A DNA stretch of 64,000 nt from assembly GCF_021347895.1 (NCBI RefSeq), contig NC_067116.1, positions 37,707,639 through 37,771,638 on the forward strand, in the 5' to 3' direction. Below the pieces are notes generated by a model. The model searched no databases and was not told where the DNA came from. It saw only the letters and a program-made list of their open reading frames with translations. Positions within the stretch are counted from its first letter, which is position 1. Each line of letters starts with the position of its first letter. Position numbers and translations under genes: made by a program. Below, piece by piece: positions 47,601 to 55,922 of this stretch. This DNA is from Acanthochromis polyacanthus (lineage: Eukaryota > Chordata > Actinopteri > Pomacentridae).

Positions 47601-48915
47601 CGCACTGAGCCAAAGTGGGTAAGTTAGCTGTGTTCACCGATGATTCAACTTGGACATTTTTTGTGAACATCAAATCTCAGAAATGCTCCGACCACACTGT
47701 AAAAAAAAAAAACTTTTTAAACAGTTGTATTTTTTGAAAATAATTTACATATGTCCCTATTTTGTTAAATTACATATAATATCCTGACAAATTGCAGAAA
47801 AGGGCATTAATTTAAATGTCGACAGTAGAAACATAAGACAAAACTCTACATAATAACCATATGAAAAATACGTATTCTTATAGAAAAAGTAAGTTATTTC
47901 TTTTTCAACACTTGACCAGAAAATGACACCTTTTTTGTGTATTTAATTGAGAAAAAAAAAGGTTATTTTACAGTTATTTACCATTATTTGAAAGACAAAA
48001 ATGTATATCATTGGTCAATAATATTCTAATATTTTAAATCACAGAAAAAATCATTAATTTTTATGATGACTTTAAAAGAAAAAATTTACATAATGTTAAC
48101 ACCAAAAATATGTAGTTTTACAAATGCCAGTTGTTCTTTTACAGTTAATCCGGCTACATTTTTTTTACTGTATATAAATAAGCAAAAAAGGTTATTTTAC
48201 AGATATTTGCCAATATTTTTTTTAAATAGAGATAATTTTATTTCATTTATTTCCCATATTTTTCAGAATTACAGATAACATCTAGTAAAATCACAAAAAA
48301 GTTTTCAAGTTTATGTGTTTTCTACTTGATTTGTAAATCAAAACAAAACAAAACCAAAATAAACAGGCCAAAACTGTACATAATGTCTGCATTAAAAAAA
48401 TCATTATTTTGCCAAATATTAATTTGTTCTTTTACAGTGTTACTGTAAAATGATACTGTTTTACTGTATTTAAATCAGTTCAAATCTAATTATTGTGCAG
48501 ATATTTTCACTGTCTTCAGAGTTTTTGAACATTGCAGTATTTCACCATTTTTTAATGTATTTTTCTGGCATCATCTTTTCTCGCTCTCGTTTTTTTTACA
48601 GTGCAGCAGTCTTCTCACACCACAGAAAATGTTTAGATATATGAAACTTTGAATGCTAACACTTGCCTTCCTAAGTTTCTGCAATATAACCAGATAGGAG
48701 CAAACAGTAAGCATCATTCCCATAGCTTGCTCTCGTCCTGTCTCCCCTTCACCCACCTCGGATGAAGTTTTGCTCGGCGGCGCTGTGGATGCTGGCCAGG
48801 TGGCCGCTGTGCTCCCTGCAGTCCTTTTCGGCGTCCTCCCAGGTGTGTCTGCGGCTGAAGTACCTGTAGCAGTGGCCGTGGAACTTCCTCCAGGTGTGCT
48901 CGCAGCCTTCGGTGT
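33270..48915 (-). CDS. ncan: Neurocan, 3' part: C-type lectin, sushi and His-rich tail (gene continues past the window)
   Basis: Chondroitin sulfate proteoglycan of nervous-system extracellular matrix; only its C-terminal G3-type region is here. Exons in transcript order are 48757-48915, 44658-44740, 43971-44115, 34728-34910 and 33270-33406, plus an optional 41104-41181. Sizes of 159, 83, 145 and 183 nt are the usual lectican lectin/sushi exon sizes, and all junctions are GT/AG with matching phases. Without the optional exon they give 234 residues after the partial first codon. The lectin part shows [34 protein letters not shown] and [16 protein letters not shown], with calcium-site residues intact. 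The end [20 protein letters not shown] matches the basic histidine tail of neurocan, not versican, aggrecan or brevican. The upstream EGF, mucin-like and N-terminal domains lie outside the window or beyond the part I could resolve. Teleosts can have two ncan copies; which one is unknown. Confidence 0.9.
34728..34910 (-). CDS. ncan: ncan sushi (CCP) exon (183 nt)
   Basis: The acceptor ends tctacag and the donor is GTGAGT. The translation is [60 protein letters not shown] and K: four cysteines and the core tryptophan of one complement control module. 183 nt with phase 1 ends is the lectican standard. Confidence 0.94.
34911..35537. other. ncan intron, nothing recognised
   Basis: Intron sequence between the sushi exon and a mariner copy. 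No supported gene. Confidence 0.5.
35538..35889 (+). mobile_element. Internally deleted Tc1/mariner copy
   Basis: The same family as at 13155: gatcagccacaactttaaa at the left, caacgttctgctgggaaacc and accacccacctaaacag inside, and acaatattaggcagatgg with ctgatca at the right. About 350 bases remain, with the transposase centre missing. Confidence 0.75.
36242..36800 (-). mobile_element. hAT element derivative with BED zinc-finger exon, 559 bp
   Basis: The ends TAGGGCTGGACGAT and ATTGCCCAGCCCTA are inverted repeats. The flanks gttcagtc (36234-36241) and gatcagtc (36801-36808) form an 8-bp target duplication with one mismatch, as for hAT elements. The minus-strand frame 36284-36661 begins, from the inner methionine, [15 protein letters not shown] and contains a BED finger: [39 protein letters not shown]. 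The catalytic part of the transposase is absent, so it is non-autonomous. Confidence 0.85.
36284..36661 (-). pseudogene. Transposase fragment with BED-type zinc finger
   Basis: A 125-codon frame (inner methionine MADRT after 17 codons) encoding only the N-terminal DNA-binding BED domain of a ZBED/hAT transposase. The C-x2-C pair (CKVCK) and H-x5-H (HLRQRH) zinc ligands are intact. It ends after [14 protein letters not shown] inside the right element end, without DDE or hAT dimerisation regions. It sits inside an ncan intron in the same direction as ncan and is probably not a functional gene. Confidence 0.75.
36809..40430. other. ncan intron
   Basis: No supported gene. The part 38500-39200 is A/T-rich with repeated ttttacagta / acagtaaatg stretches, resembling the CACTG-ended element at 47695, and is probably a related decayed copy. 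Confidence 0.45.
40433..40780 (-). other. Unassigned coding-like open frame in ncan intron
   Basis: From an acceptor-like tttgtttgctag at about 40730, a frame runs [19 protein letters not shown], then a [15 protein letters not shown] segment, then [19 protein letters not shown] and [15 protein letters not shown], to a stop at 40433. The composition (serine, arginine, spaced cysteines) looks coding-like, but no family is recognised, and the phase after this acceptor does not fit the ncan phase 1 junctions. It may be a retrosequence or transposon relic. Confidence 0.2.
41104..41181 (-). CDS. ncan: Candidate cassette exon of ncan between lectin and sushi exons (78 nt)
   Basis: On the minus strand, the acceptor ttgcatttggattacag precedes 41181 and a full consensus donor GTAAGT follows 41104. 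The 78 bases are open in the only frame that fits the flanking exons, start and end in phase 1, and keep the downstream sushi frame. Inclusion would add 26 residues: [20 protein letters not shown], then TYNRA, between CKKGT and CGAPP. The segment is more GC-rich than its surroundings. No such exon is known to me in mammalian neurocan. It could also be a chance fit; transcript evidence would decide. Confidence 0.5.
41586..41617 (+). repeat. Homopolymer of 32 C
   Basis: A run of 32 cytosines in an ncan intron (G in the transcript). Its length may be affected by sequencing error. Confidence 0.95.
42092..42655 (+). repeat. Tandem duplication, two diverged copies
   Basis: The block 42092-42380 is repeated at 42430-42655. 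Shared segments are gcatct-ttgc...cttcctgct, gtaattct/gtgattct, gattattacccaact / aattattacccaacc, atc-actgtcaacatgcatgtccagata / agtatcaacatgtatttccagata, and atctgacgtaaataaa / atctggagtaaataaag with gaagcgca / gaagtgca. The unit is about 340 bases. Confidence 0.7.
43971..44115 (-). CDS. ncan: ncan C-type lectin exon 3 (145 nt)
   Basis: The acceptor is tctcttgcag and the donor GTGAGA. It encodes [40 protein letters not shown] and PYVCKKGT. It holds the QPD and WND calcium/ligand-site motifs and the last cysteines of the lectin domain. It leaves in phase 1. Confidence 0.94.
44236..44600 (+). repeat. Degenerate cattttcatgtgcaatattt repeats and (TATCG)n
   Basis: At least six diverged units of about 20-40 bases containing cattttcatgtgcaatatttca lie at 44265-44470. 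A short cgtat/tatcg pentamer run follows at 44570-44601. Both lie between the second and third lectin exons of ncan. Confidence 0.65.
44658..44740 (-). CDS. ncan: ncan C-type lectin exon 2 (83 nt)
   Basis: The acceptor is tcttcctcag and the donor GTGAGG. The translation is [20 protein letters not shown] followed by WTDKMDL, the WIGL core of C-type lectin domains. It enters in phase 1 and leaves in phase 0. 83 nt is the usual lectican size. Confidence 0.92.
44836..44860 (+). repeat. Homopolymer of 25 T
   Basis: A T run just upstream (in transcript order) of the ncan 83-nt exon, about 96 bases before its acceptor. It may be a retroposon tail (A run on the minus strand) or an extended polypyrimidine region. 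Confidence 0.9.
44861..47690. other. ncan intron
   Basis: No supported gene. The segment 46200-46340 (attaacatcattaccaggcc followed by cattaatcttcctaatgg) has the look of a conserved regulatory element, with repeated TTAAT/TAATGG cores, but this cannot be shown without alignment. Confidence 0.4.
47695..48603. mobile_element. CACTG-ended DNA transposon remnant, about 909 bp
   Basis: The left end CACTGTAAAAAAAAAAAA and the right end TTTTTTTTACAGTG are inverted repeats. The inside is A/T-rich with recurring ttattttacag, cttttacagtta and acagataacatc segments. No transposase is present. The CACTG termini suggest an EnSpm/CACTA-type derivative, but a 3-bp target duplication was not found (cca versus cag), so the superfamily is uncertain. 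Confidence 0.55.
48757..48915 (-). CDS. ncan: ncan C-type lectin exon 1 (159 nt)
   Basis: The acceptor is ctcctgcag (plus-strand complement at 48916) and the donor GTGGGT follows CGAG. The translation is (D)[39 protein letters not shown] and [14 protein letters not shown], the first half of the lectin fold with its first cysteines and the WEDAEKDC helix. Phase is 1 at both ends. Confidence 0.93.
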
Positions 48916-50741
48916 CTGCAGGAGGAGATTGCAAAAGAGAATGGGGAGGTAATTGAAAAAGACTTATTAGTCCATTTAAAATCCACGTAGAAAGTCGAGC
49001 GAGGATTTTTAAAAATTGTTAAACACCCACACTTTGCGGCACAGACAAGGATGTAGGAGGATTTAGGATTAAAAAGAAAGACCATTATTCCTTTAGTATA
49101 TCTTTTGTACCCACACACATGTTCCTCCTGTCTTGCAGCAAACAAGAGCTACATCTCACCTTCCCGTTTGTCCCTCCTGTTTTTGAGTTATCCCTACAGC
49201 ACCATGTTACTTTTAGTGCCCTCTGTGACATTCCTCTCTGTCTCCATCCCTCCTATTCTCACTGCTGTCTGTGTCTTCTCCTCTTTGATTTGCGTTGGAC
49301 TTTTTAATCCACAGCAGAGGGAAGCCGGCGAGACAGCTTAGTGCAGTGAAAGGGCGTTTTAATCTATTCAAATGACAACAATCCTTAGAAATTGCTTCCA
49401 GTGTGCGGTGCTCGCCTGGTAATTAAGCCCTGTCACAGTCCTGTCAGCACAGCGACTGTCCCTGCACCCCCTTCCTCCCTCTCCCTGCCTTCATCTCTTT
49501 CATCTTTCCCTCCCGTCATCTCTCCGGGGGTTAGCTGTGTGACTGCGAGTTGTACATCCCAAATGCAACGTGAGTGTGGCTTTCAGTTTCTGAGCTCTTC
49601 GGATGGATGCTGGCATGCAGATGTAAATGCGCGTACACTCGATGCGGTTTGGGCTTGATCTGTCAGTCGACTCGCCTCGTCCTCACCCTGCCTTTTAACC
49701 CTTCCCTCTTCTCCCTCCCCGCAGTGTTGGGGATCAAGGAAATGGCCTCAGCTTCTCCCCCAACAAATCTGAAGCGACACCGGTAAATTGGGCAGTGCAA
49801 ATTGGGCCGTATGGGGCCCTGCTTAGTATGCAGAGAGATGAAGTCTTGGCCATCGACAGAAGAGAGGAAAGTGAGGAGAGGAGAACATTATGAAAGCTTT
49901 TCTATACAGTAATATGAAATAAGGGCCTTGAAACCTGCACTTCTTCATTCTGTCGAGCTCTCCTCCATTCAGAGTGTTGTTCAGGGCCATTTCAGGTACG
50001 CTGCTGTGAAGTGCAATGACATAATTCCCCGAAATGCAATGCACTGGGTCATTGTAACACCACCTCCTCAAGTGAAGCTACATTTTATCTCCCAGAGTGT
50101 GGTTTGGCAAAACTCATGACTCGGAATCAATACGAATTTGCAACTTAAGTTATATTTCTATATTTTCTCTTCCTGCAGCTCGGTGCATTAGTTGATTCAG
50201 AAGCTAACCTCCACAAATGCCTCCAGAGAGTGTGAAACTGCTCACACTGAAAGCTGTTCTGCGTGCAAAAAGCTCCACAACATGTAGCAGCATGTCACTG
50301 GTGCATGGAGCTTCGAGGGTCATTTCTGCATCACGTCATGCAATAAAGCTGTCAAGTCAAAAATGAGACAGATGAACTGCATGTTGGCTGCATGTGGGAG
50401 AGAATGAGGAATGGATCTCATAATGTTTGCATGTGTCTGGGAAATTTATGGTGACAAGTGTCTGTCCTGTTATATCAGAGCTGCAACTCTGCACCGTTTG
50501 AAATTCATCATGCATCCACTGCTCTGTTTGTCATGCATTCATTCGTCTCCATATAGTAGGTGTGATGGAAATGGACAAGCCCATCTCGAAGACATTTCGC
50601 TCCTGTACAGCTAGACTGCATTCTCATTTACGTTCCGAAAGAAACATATTTTCTCCTGGAAAGGTAAAGCCATGATGTAGTGGGAAACACTTTCAGTGTG
50701 AAAGAGGACAGAGGCTGGGGTTGGCGTGTCGAGTGGGACCA
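48916..50741. other. ncan intron, nothing firm
   Basis: This sequence precedes the first lectin exon in transcript order. There are pyrimidine-rich tracts at 49440-49530 and 49680-49720. No EGF-like exon was found. Open frames here overlap on both strands and look accidental. Confidence 0.5.
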
Positions 50742-51335
50742 TTAATCAGAATCAGAATCAGCTTTATTGGCCACATATGTGTGCACATAAATTGCTCTTA
50801 CAGAAAATATAACATATGTGAATTTTACAAAGGACAACAAGATGTTTAACCACAAGATCCAAAGAATTGAACCTACATTTAGCACAAAATACAGTTAGTA
50901 CCAATAAATACAGAGTTACTGAAATCTTATATGCATAATTTCCAAGGATATGTTGGAAATTAGGTGAATGTCTGGGACTGTGAAATTGAACACCTTTTGA
51001 CTGAGTCAGTGTAATGAATCTTTCTTTTATGTTTATATCTGAGCTCTGTTTTTTAGGCAGTGCGCCAACATTTTGTTGTGTATCTTGACACAAAGACAAC
51101 AAAGAGATCTTGACTCTTGGATCTTGAACATGAGTGAGATGGATGATAGTGCAATGGAACACAGAGCAGGGGGTTCTGTGATCAAATAGAAATAGGTAAT
51201 AGCTGGTTATACATAGAGTATGCACGGTATACAGTGGTTCACAGTTGTTAGGCTGATTGAAATGTTTATTAGACTTGGCTGAGGGAAGAAACTGTTGTTG
51301 TGTCTGGTTGTTTTGGTGTTCAGTGCTCATTAGTA
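50742..51335 (-). mobile_element. Widespread fish retroposon-like repeat
   Basis: The plus-strand left end aatcagaatcagaatcagct followed by ttattggcc (complement AATAAAGCTGATTCTG) is a typical 3' end of a common teleost repeat. Its other end is gagggaagaaactgttgttg followed by tctggttgttttggtg. A 188-codon minus-strand frame (50764-51330) spans it but resembles no protein. It is probably a non-coding retroposon copy. Confidence 0.55.
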
Positions 51336-51389
51336 CCTACTACAAGGTGAGTTTTGCTGCACTTGCTGTTTACATCAGTTTTCATTTAG

Positions 51390-51760
51390 CATTTGGTTAA
51401 GTTAAGACACCAAAACTACATGGCTCCGTGTCGGAAAACATCATGCACTTGGTTAAAAATGACCTTTTCACAACATCAACTACATGTTACAAGCTCGGTT
51501 AGGTTTAGGAAAATATCACACATTGGATTTGAAATGATCTTTCCACAATGTTAACTACGTGTAAGAAGCTGAAGTGGGTTCAGGCAACACATATGCTTCA
51601 TTCAGTTTAGGAAAATAGCACACTTTGGGTTAAAAATTACCTTTTAAAACACTTGTTACAAGTCTGAGTAAGTTTAAGCAGCAAAACTGCTTGGTTAGAT
51701 TTCAGGAAATGGCATGATTTGAGTTAAAAAATGACCCTTTCACAACACATTTCAAGCTTC
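51390..51760 (+). repeat. Degenerate 70-100 base repeats (gtttaggaaaatatcaca type)
   Basis: Four or five units carry ggtttaggaaaatatcacac, a gggttaaaaatgaccttttcacaac part and acatgttacaagct. A complementary relative lies at 61690-61790 (cctaaccaaacttctaacatg, atttccctaaaaataacc). This is a dispersed fish repeat made of internal tandem units. Confidence 0.6.
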
Positions 51761-52007
51761 TCCTCCATTTTCCAGATTAGCAGATTAGAGTAACGAGTCC
51801 CACCCCATCTCGTAAACGATTACTTGGCTGAAAAGGAGCGACAGTAACGCAGTTAAATGAACTGCAAAGATACATTGACTGCAAACATATATCTGATACA
51901 TCACAACTGTAATCTGGGAGAAAGTTTACCTCCAAATTTAATTGAGAATGCAGTCTAGCTGTATGGAAATGCAATTTTTGTGAAACAGGGCTGAAACTGA
52001 GTCCTAC

Positions 52008-52200
52008 ATAAAACAGAATTCTCTGCGTTAAAATGAGTTACAGCTACAATAAGGCTGGATATGCATCTGTGGTTTCAACAAATATGCCTTTGTGCGAATG
52101 AGCATTGGAAACTGTCAGACAGCAAGAGCTGGAATAAAATGATTGATCAGATTCATCCTGTTGTTTACTTACTGTTTGATCAGACAGCTGCTGATTCACA
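52008..52200 (+). repeat. Dispersed repeat, copy 1
   Basis: It contains aaggctggatatgcatctgtgg with tttcaacaaat, and gtttgatcagacagctgctgatt. It matches copy 2 at 54851-55015 collinearly, with a central difference of about 30 bases. Confidence 0.75.
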
Positions 52201-54285
52201 CGGTTTTAAACATTCTATACAGGCAAAGGCCTTGAAGGAACATTTGAGAAAGCTGCCTTACTTTATTTAAGGGCTTTGCTGGGAAGAAAGTGTTCGTATT
52301 TCAACGTGCGGTGTCACAAAGCTTTTGTACGAGTACAATAACCTGGTAACGGCAAAATCATCAAAACATTTCAAATAATATCCATATCTCGTCACAGCTA
52401 AGCACACATGGGCTTATGAGCCGGGCAGGATGACAAACTGATACCTCACAGCAGATTTACTGCTGAAGTAGCTTTAAGGAAGATTGAGTGAGCGAAGAGA
52501 GATTCGTACATCCACAAGACACGGATCAAGTGATATTTACAAAGAATTCTTAGCGCTTCCTTATATATGAAATGAGGTTGAACACACCAGGGAAATGTCA
52601 CGTGTCTGGCATGAATCTGTTTAAGAACATAAAGATGTATCTGTAAATAAAAAATGGTCACAAACTACAGCTGTGAGTCACCAGCTCTGTGTTTTGCTGC
52701 TTAACTTTCAGCGGATGCATCCTGGTTCCCTAATAAGCACTTGATGACTTCTCCCCTATGTTATGCAAAATACAGCGAGAAAAATATGTATTATCTGCAC
52801 CAGAACATTATTTAGTTTGTCACATAAAACTTTACTGCTTGTCGTACCTCTTGAACTGCAGGTCAGATAATGAGTGGGACTTGTTTTTTTTACTCCTGCC
52901 CACATTTGCTTTAACGGTATCTTCTCAGCGGTGCTGTAAGATGCTCTCACAATTATTCTGTAAATTAAGTGGAGCATTGCTTCATTATTCTGCCTGCTGA
53001 AATTCCTCCTGGTTGTCTGGGGATTTAATCCGATGACCTCGAAACACATTAATGACATGAAACCCAATTAGCCATTTTAACAGTCTGAGCCTCCTGGACG
53101 GCTCGGTGGCTCTGCGGTCTGAGGTGCAAGGGTTTAACGTCGCATTTTGTGTGCATGAGCTGCTCATTTTAAAGCAGATTTCCATTCACTGTGCATACCA
53201 AGGGCTCCCAGCTACTTATAATTCTGGTGTCTGTCTCATGGTTGGAACGGTTCAATCACTGATAGAGAGAATTTAAGGTTCCTTGGAGAGTTGCTTGGAG
53301 ACAAGTCTAAAAAAAAAAACCTTTACACATACAATAAGAAGCTCTAGTTAATGTAAAAATATCTTAAACTTGATAAAAAGAAATCTGCTGACTGTGTTCT
53401 CAGAGCTTCTCTGTATCTAATTTATTCTCAAGAAATGTTTACATTCACTAATGATGAGAAGAGAGAAAGGAGACGTATTTACAGCTCTCCTCTTGTTACA
53501 GGGTGTATACAACCAGCCCATTAGCTTCACAGCAAAGTTTATTACTACATATTAATATTACAAGTTAAAAGAAGCAGCAGAAATAATTTGTTGCTATGCA
53601 GGAACCACTTGAGACTGTATACAGTGTAAATCTAGCTGTGTCTTTTAATTTGCCGGTCTGCATTCAAATGAAGATTTTTCTTTCAGTAATGTGATCTTTT
53701 CCCCCAAACTAATTAAATTTTGCATCAGACATTATGCAGCTTACAACTCCAATGAGACCATACAGCTCTAAAACAACAATTTAAGAAAAAGAAATTATGA
53801 TCAATTAATTCTCAACCGCCTAAGTCGTACTGTATGTCTGTTAGGACGCTAATGGACTGACTAGCACTATAGAGTTTTGCATATTGCTTCCCTGTGTTTG
53901 TTTAATGAATGCTGAAATAAGTTTGCGCTGTCAGACCAACACAAGCCCCGTGTGAAAAACGCTGCCTCTCATTCATCTGAACGAGGCCTTTCTGTTGACA
54001 CAGCACCTCTGGGCTCCGGCCAAACAACACAGGGTCGCACAGGCAAAAAAGCAAAAACTTGAACTTGGCTCAACTTTTGCTGCAGCATAAACTAGCATCA
54101 TGCAGCAGGACACAATGTTGATCCATCAAATGTATGCAAGTGCACATCTAAAGCGAATTACTTTGCAAAACAATGTATTTGTCTGTGACTTTCTGCATAG
54201 AGTTTGCATGTTCTCTCTATACCTGCAAGGCTTCCTGTTCAAAAACACGCATGCATGGTAAGTTAATGGATCTAAAATGGCTGTA
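52201..54285. other. ncan intron, nothing firm
   Basis: No supported gene. The segment 53090-53160 (gacggctcggtggctctgcg followed by gtctgaggtgcaaggg) resembles the head of a tRNA-derived SINE, but no full A/B box pair could be confirmed. Confidence 0.4.
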
Positions 54286-54289
54286 GATG

Positions 54290-54425
54290 TGAGTGTGCAT
54301 GGTTGTGTGTCTCTCTGTGTTGGCCTCGCGATGAACTGGCCTCCTGTCCAGGGTGTTTAACGCCTCCAGCCATCTGCGACCCTTGACATGAAGGCATAGA
54401 TAATGAATGAAGGGATGGACTTTGT
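54290..54425 (+). repeat. Fish SINE-like repeat fragment
   Basis: The text cgatgaactggcctcctgtc followed by cagggtg, and gcgacccttgacatgaaggc with an aatgaatgaa end, matches the common teleost repeat written roughly gatgaactggcgacctgtcc and ending in ATGA/ATGG units. Confidence 0.55.
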
Positions 54426-54646
54426 GATCGTGTGAATAAAACATAAGACAGTTTCAGATGTAACTTTCTTGGGCTATAAAATCCTGTCTCAGGCCTTAGA
54501 AATTGCTATTTTGGTGCCATCAGACTCAAGGATCTACTCAACCAGAAACAAAAGGCAAAATTTCATTCTGGGGCATAAATGTGAGCTATAAAGCCTCACA
54601 TCACTGTCCACAAAAACTCTCATAATTGTGGTCATTTCGTTGGAAA

Positions 54647-54852
54647 GAGAGGAAAGCTTCGAGTTCGAGTGCCGTTGCTCCAGGACAATGCAGCCGCCCA
54701 CACAGCAAAGGTGACTTCCAGAAGTCAGGTGGTGCAGGTCGGGTGAGTGTGTGCTTGGAGCAACAGTTCAATTGGCTGTTGTTGCCACCTGAGCTGTGTG
54801 GATGGATGCATTGTCCTGGAGCAACAGCGCTCCAGCTCAAATCTTTCCTCTC
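54647..54852. mobile_element. Inverted pair of mariner transposase fragments
   Basis: The left arm (about 54647-54720, plus) and right arm (about 54780-54852, read on minus) share gttgctccaggacaatgca and flanks. Both encode LLQDNA..HTA (AAHTAK on the left, SIHTAQ on the right), the second catalytic aspartate motif of Tc1/mariner transposases. The arms could form a hairpin with a loop of about 60 bases. No other transposase part was identified. Confidence 0.65.
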
Positions 54853-55015
54853 ATAAAGCAGAATTTGCAGTGTGAAAGTGAGTTATAGCAACAACAAGGC
54901 TGGATATGAATCTGTGGTTTCAACAAATAAGACGGCAAGAGCTGGCATTAAATGCTTGATCAGATTCATTGTCTTGTTTTCTTATTGTTTGATCAGACAG
55001 CTGCTAATTTATATC
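54851..55015 (+). repeat. Dispersed repeat, copy 2
   Basis: Collinear with 52008-52200 (aaggctggatatgaatctgtgg with tttcaacaaat; gtttgatcagacagctgctaatt). A Tc1-like repeat starts directly after it. Confidence 0.75.
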
Positions 55016-55016
55016 A

Positions 55017-55210
55017 ATACAGTCAGGTCCATAAATATTTGGACAGATTTCAGCATTTCGGCTTGACACACCACCAAACTGGATTTAAAATGAAGCAATC
55101 AAGCTGTACTTTAAGTGCTGGCTTTACATCCAAATCAGGTGAACAGTGTAGGAATTACAACACATTTATATGTGTCCTCCACTTTTTTAAGGGATCAAAA
55201 GTAATTCGAC
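55017..55210 (+). mobile_element. Teleost DNA-transposon repeat (cagtcaggtccataaatatt type)
   Basis: It opens tacagtcaggtccataaata followed by tttggacag and continues with tttacatccaaatcaggtga, then aggaattacaacacattt and aagggatcaaaagtaattcg. This is the familiar fish Tc1/mariner-related non-autonomous repeat, here shortened. Confidence 0.6.
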
Positions 55211-55221
55211 AAACTACCCAT

Positions 55222-55922
55222 CCATCATCTTAATCCTCATTGGGGTCGTGGTGGCACTGGAGTCTATGGAGGCAGTATAAGACTTGGCTGATTAACAAGC
55301 AAACATGTGAACGTTGAGGAATTCAGTCACTTTAAAATCAGATATTTTAAAACAGACTCTTTAACTATATGCACTTTATGACAGGCTATGCCTTGAAAGC
55401 ACTTTTCTAAAATAGTAGCACTTTAGGGTAGGTTTGACCCAATCAGTGTCCGTTGTCGTTGTCTTTGTTTTCTATATTGTCTTTTATAAGTCTGTAATGC
55501 TGTATTTTTATTAATCTTTTTTTTTTTTCTCTTATGTGTGGGATGGAAATTAGCCTTGTGCTAAATCCGGCGTATTTACTGCAACCTTGTGGAAACTATT
55601 ATGAGATTGCGTTCATTAATATGCACTGTCCAGTCCAAATAAATAAATAAATAAATATCCCAGCTGACTTAGAGTGAAGACAGGGGACAAACTGGACAGT
55701 CTATCATCAGGGTTACACAGAGAGACAACCAAGTACACTCACATTCACACCTACAGACAATTTAGACCTCAGCATGTCTTTGGACTGTGGGAGGAACCCA
55801 GTTAAAATCCAGGCATGCAGAGGGAGAACATGTAAACGTCACACACAAAGATCTCAGGTCGGGACGCGAACCGGGGATCTTCTAGCTGTGAGGCAACAGT
55901 GCACAACCGAGCCACTGTGGAG
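55222..55922 (+). repeat. Fish repeat (tttggactgtgggaggaa type), split by an insertion
   Basis: The head ccatcatcttaatcctcatt with ggggtcg at 55225-55262 and the body from 55648 (cccagctgacttagagtgaa, cactcacattcacacctaca, ctttggactgtgggaggaac, cgaaccggggatcttctagc) belong to one common element. The roughly 385 bases between them end in (AAAT)n at 55638-55657 and look like an inserted retroposon tail. A second, unbroken copy is at 62137-62400. Confidence 0.7.

Noticed and set aside
50764..51330. 188-codon minus-strand frame
   Set aside because: It spans a common fish retroposon-like repeat and has no protein features; best explained as an open stretch of repeat DNA.
53090..53165. A tRNA gene or intact tRNA-derived SINE
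   Set aside because: The gctcggtggctctgcggtc head is suggestive, but no proper B box or cloverleaf could be drawn.
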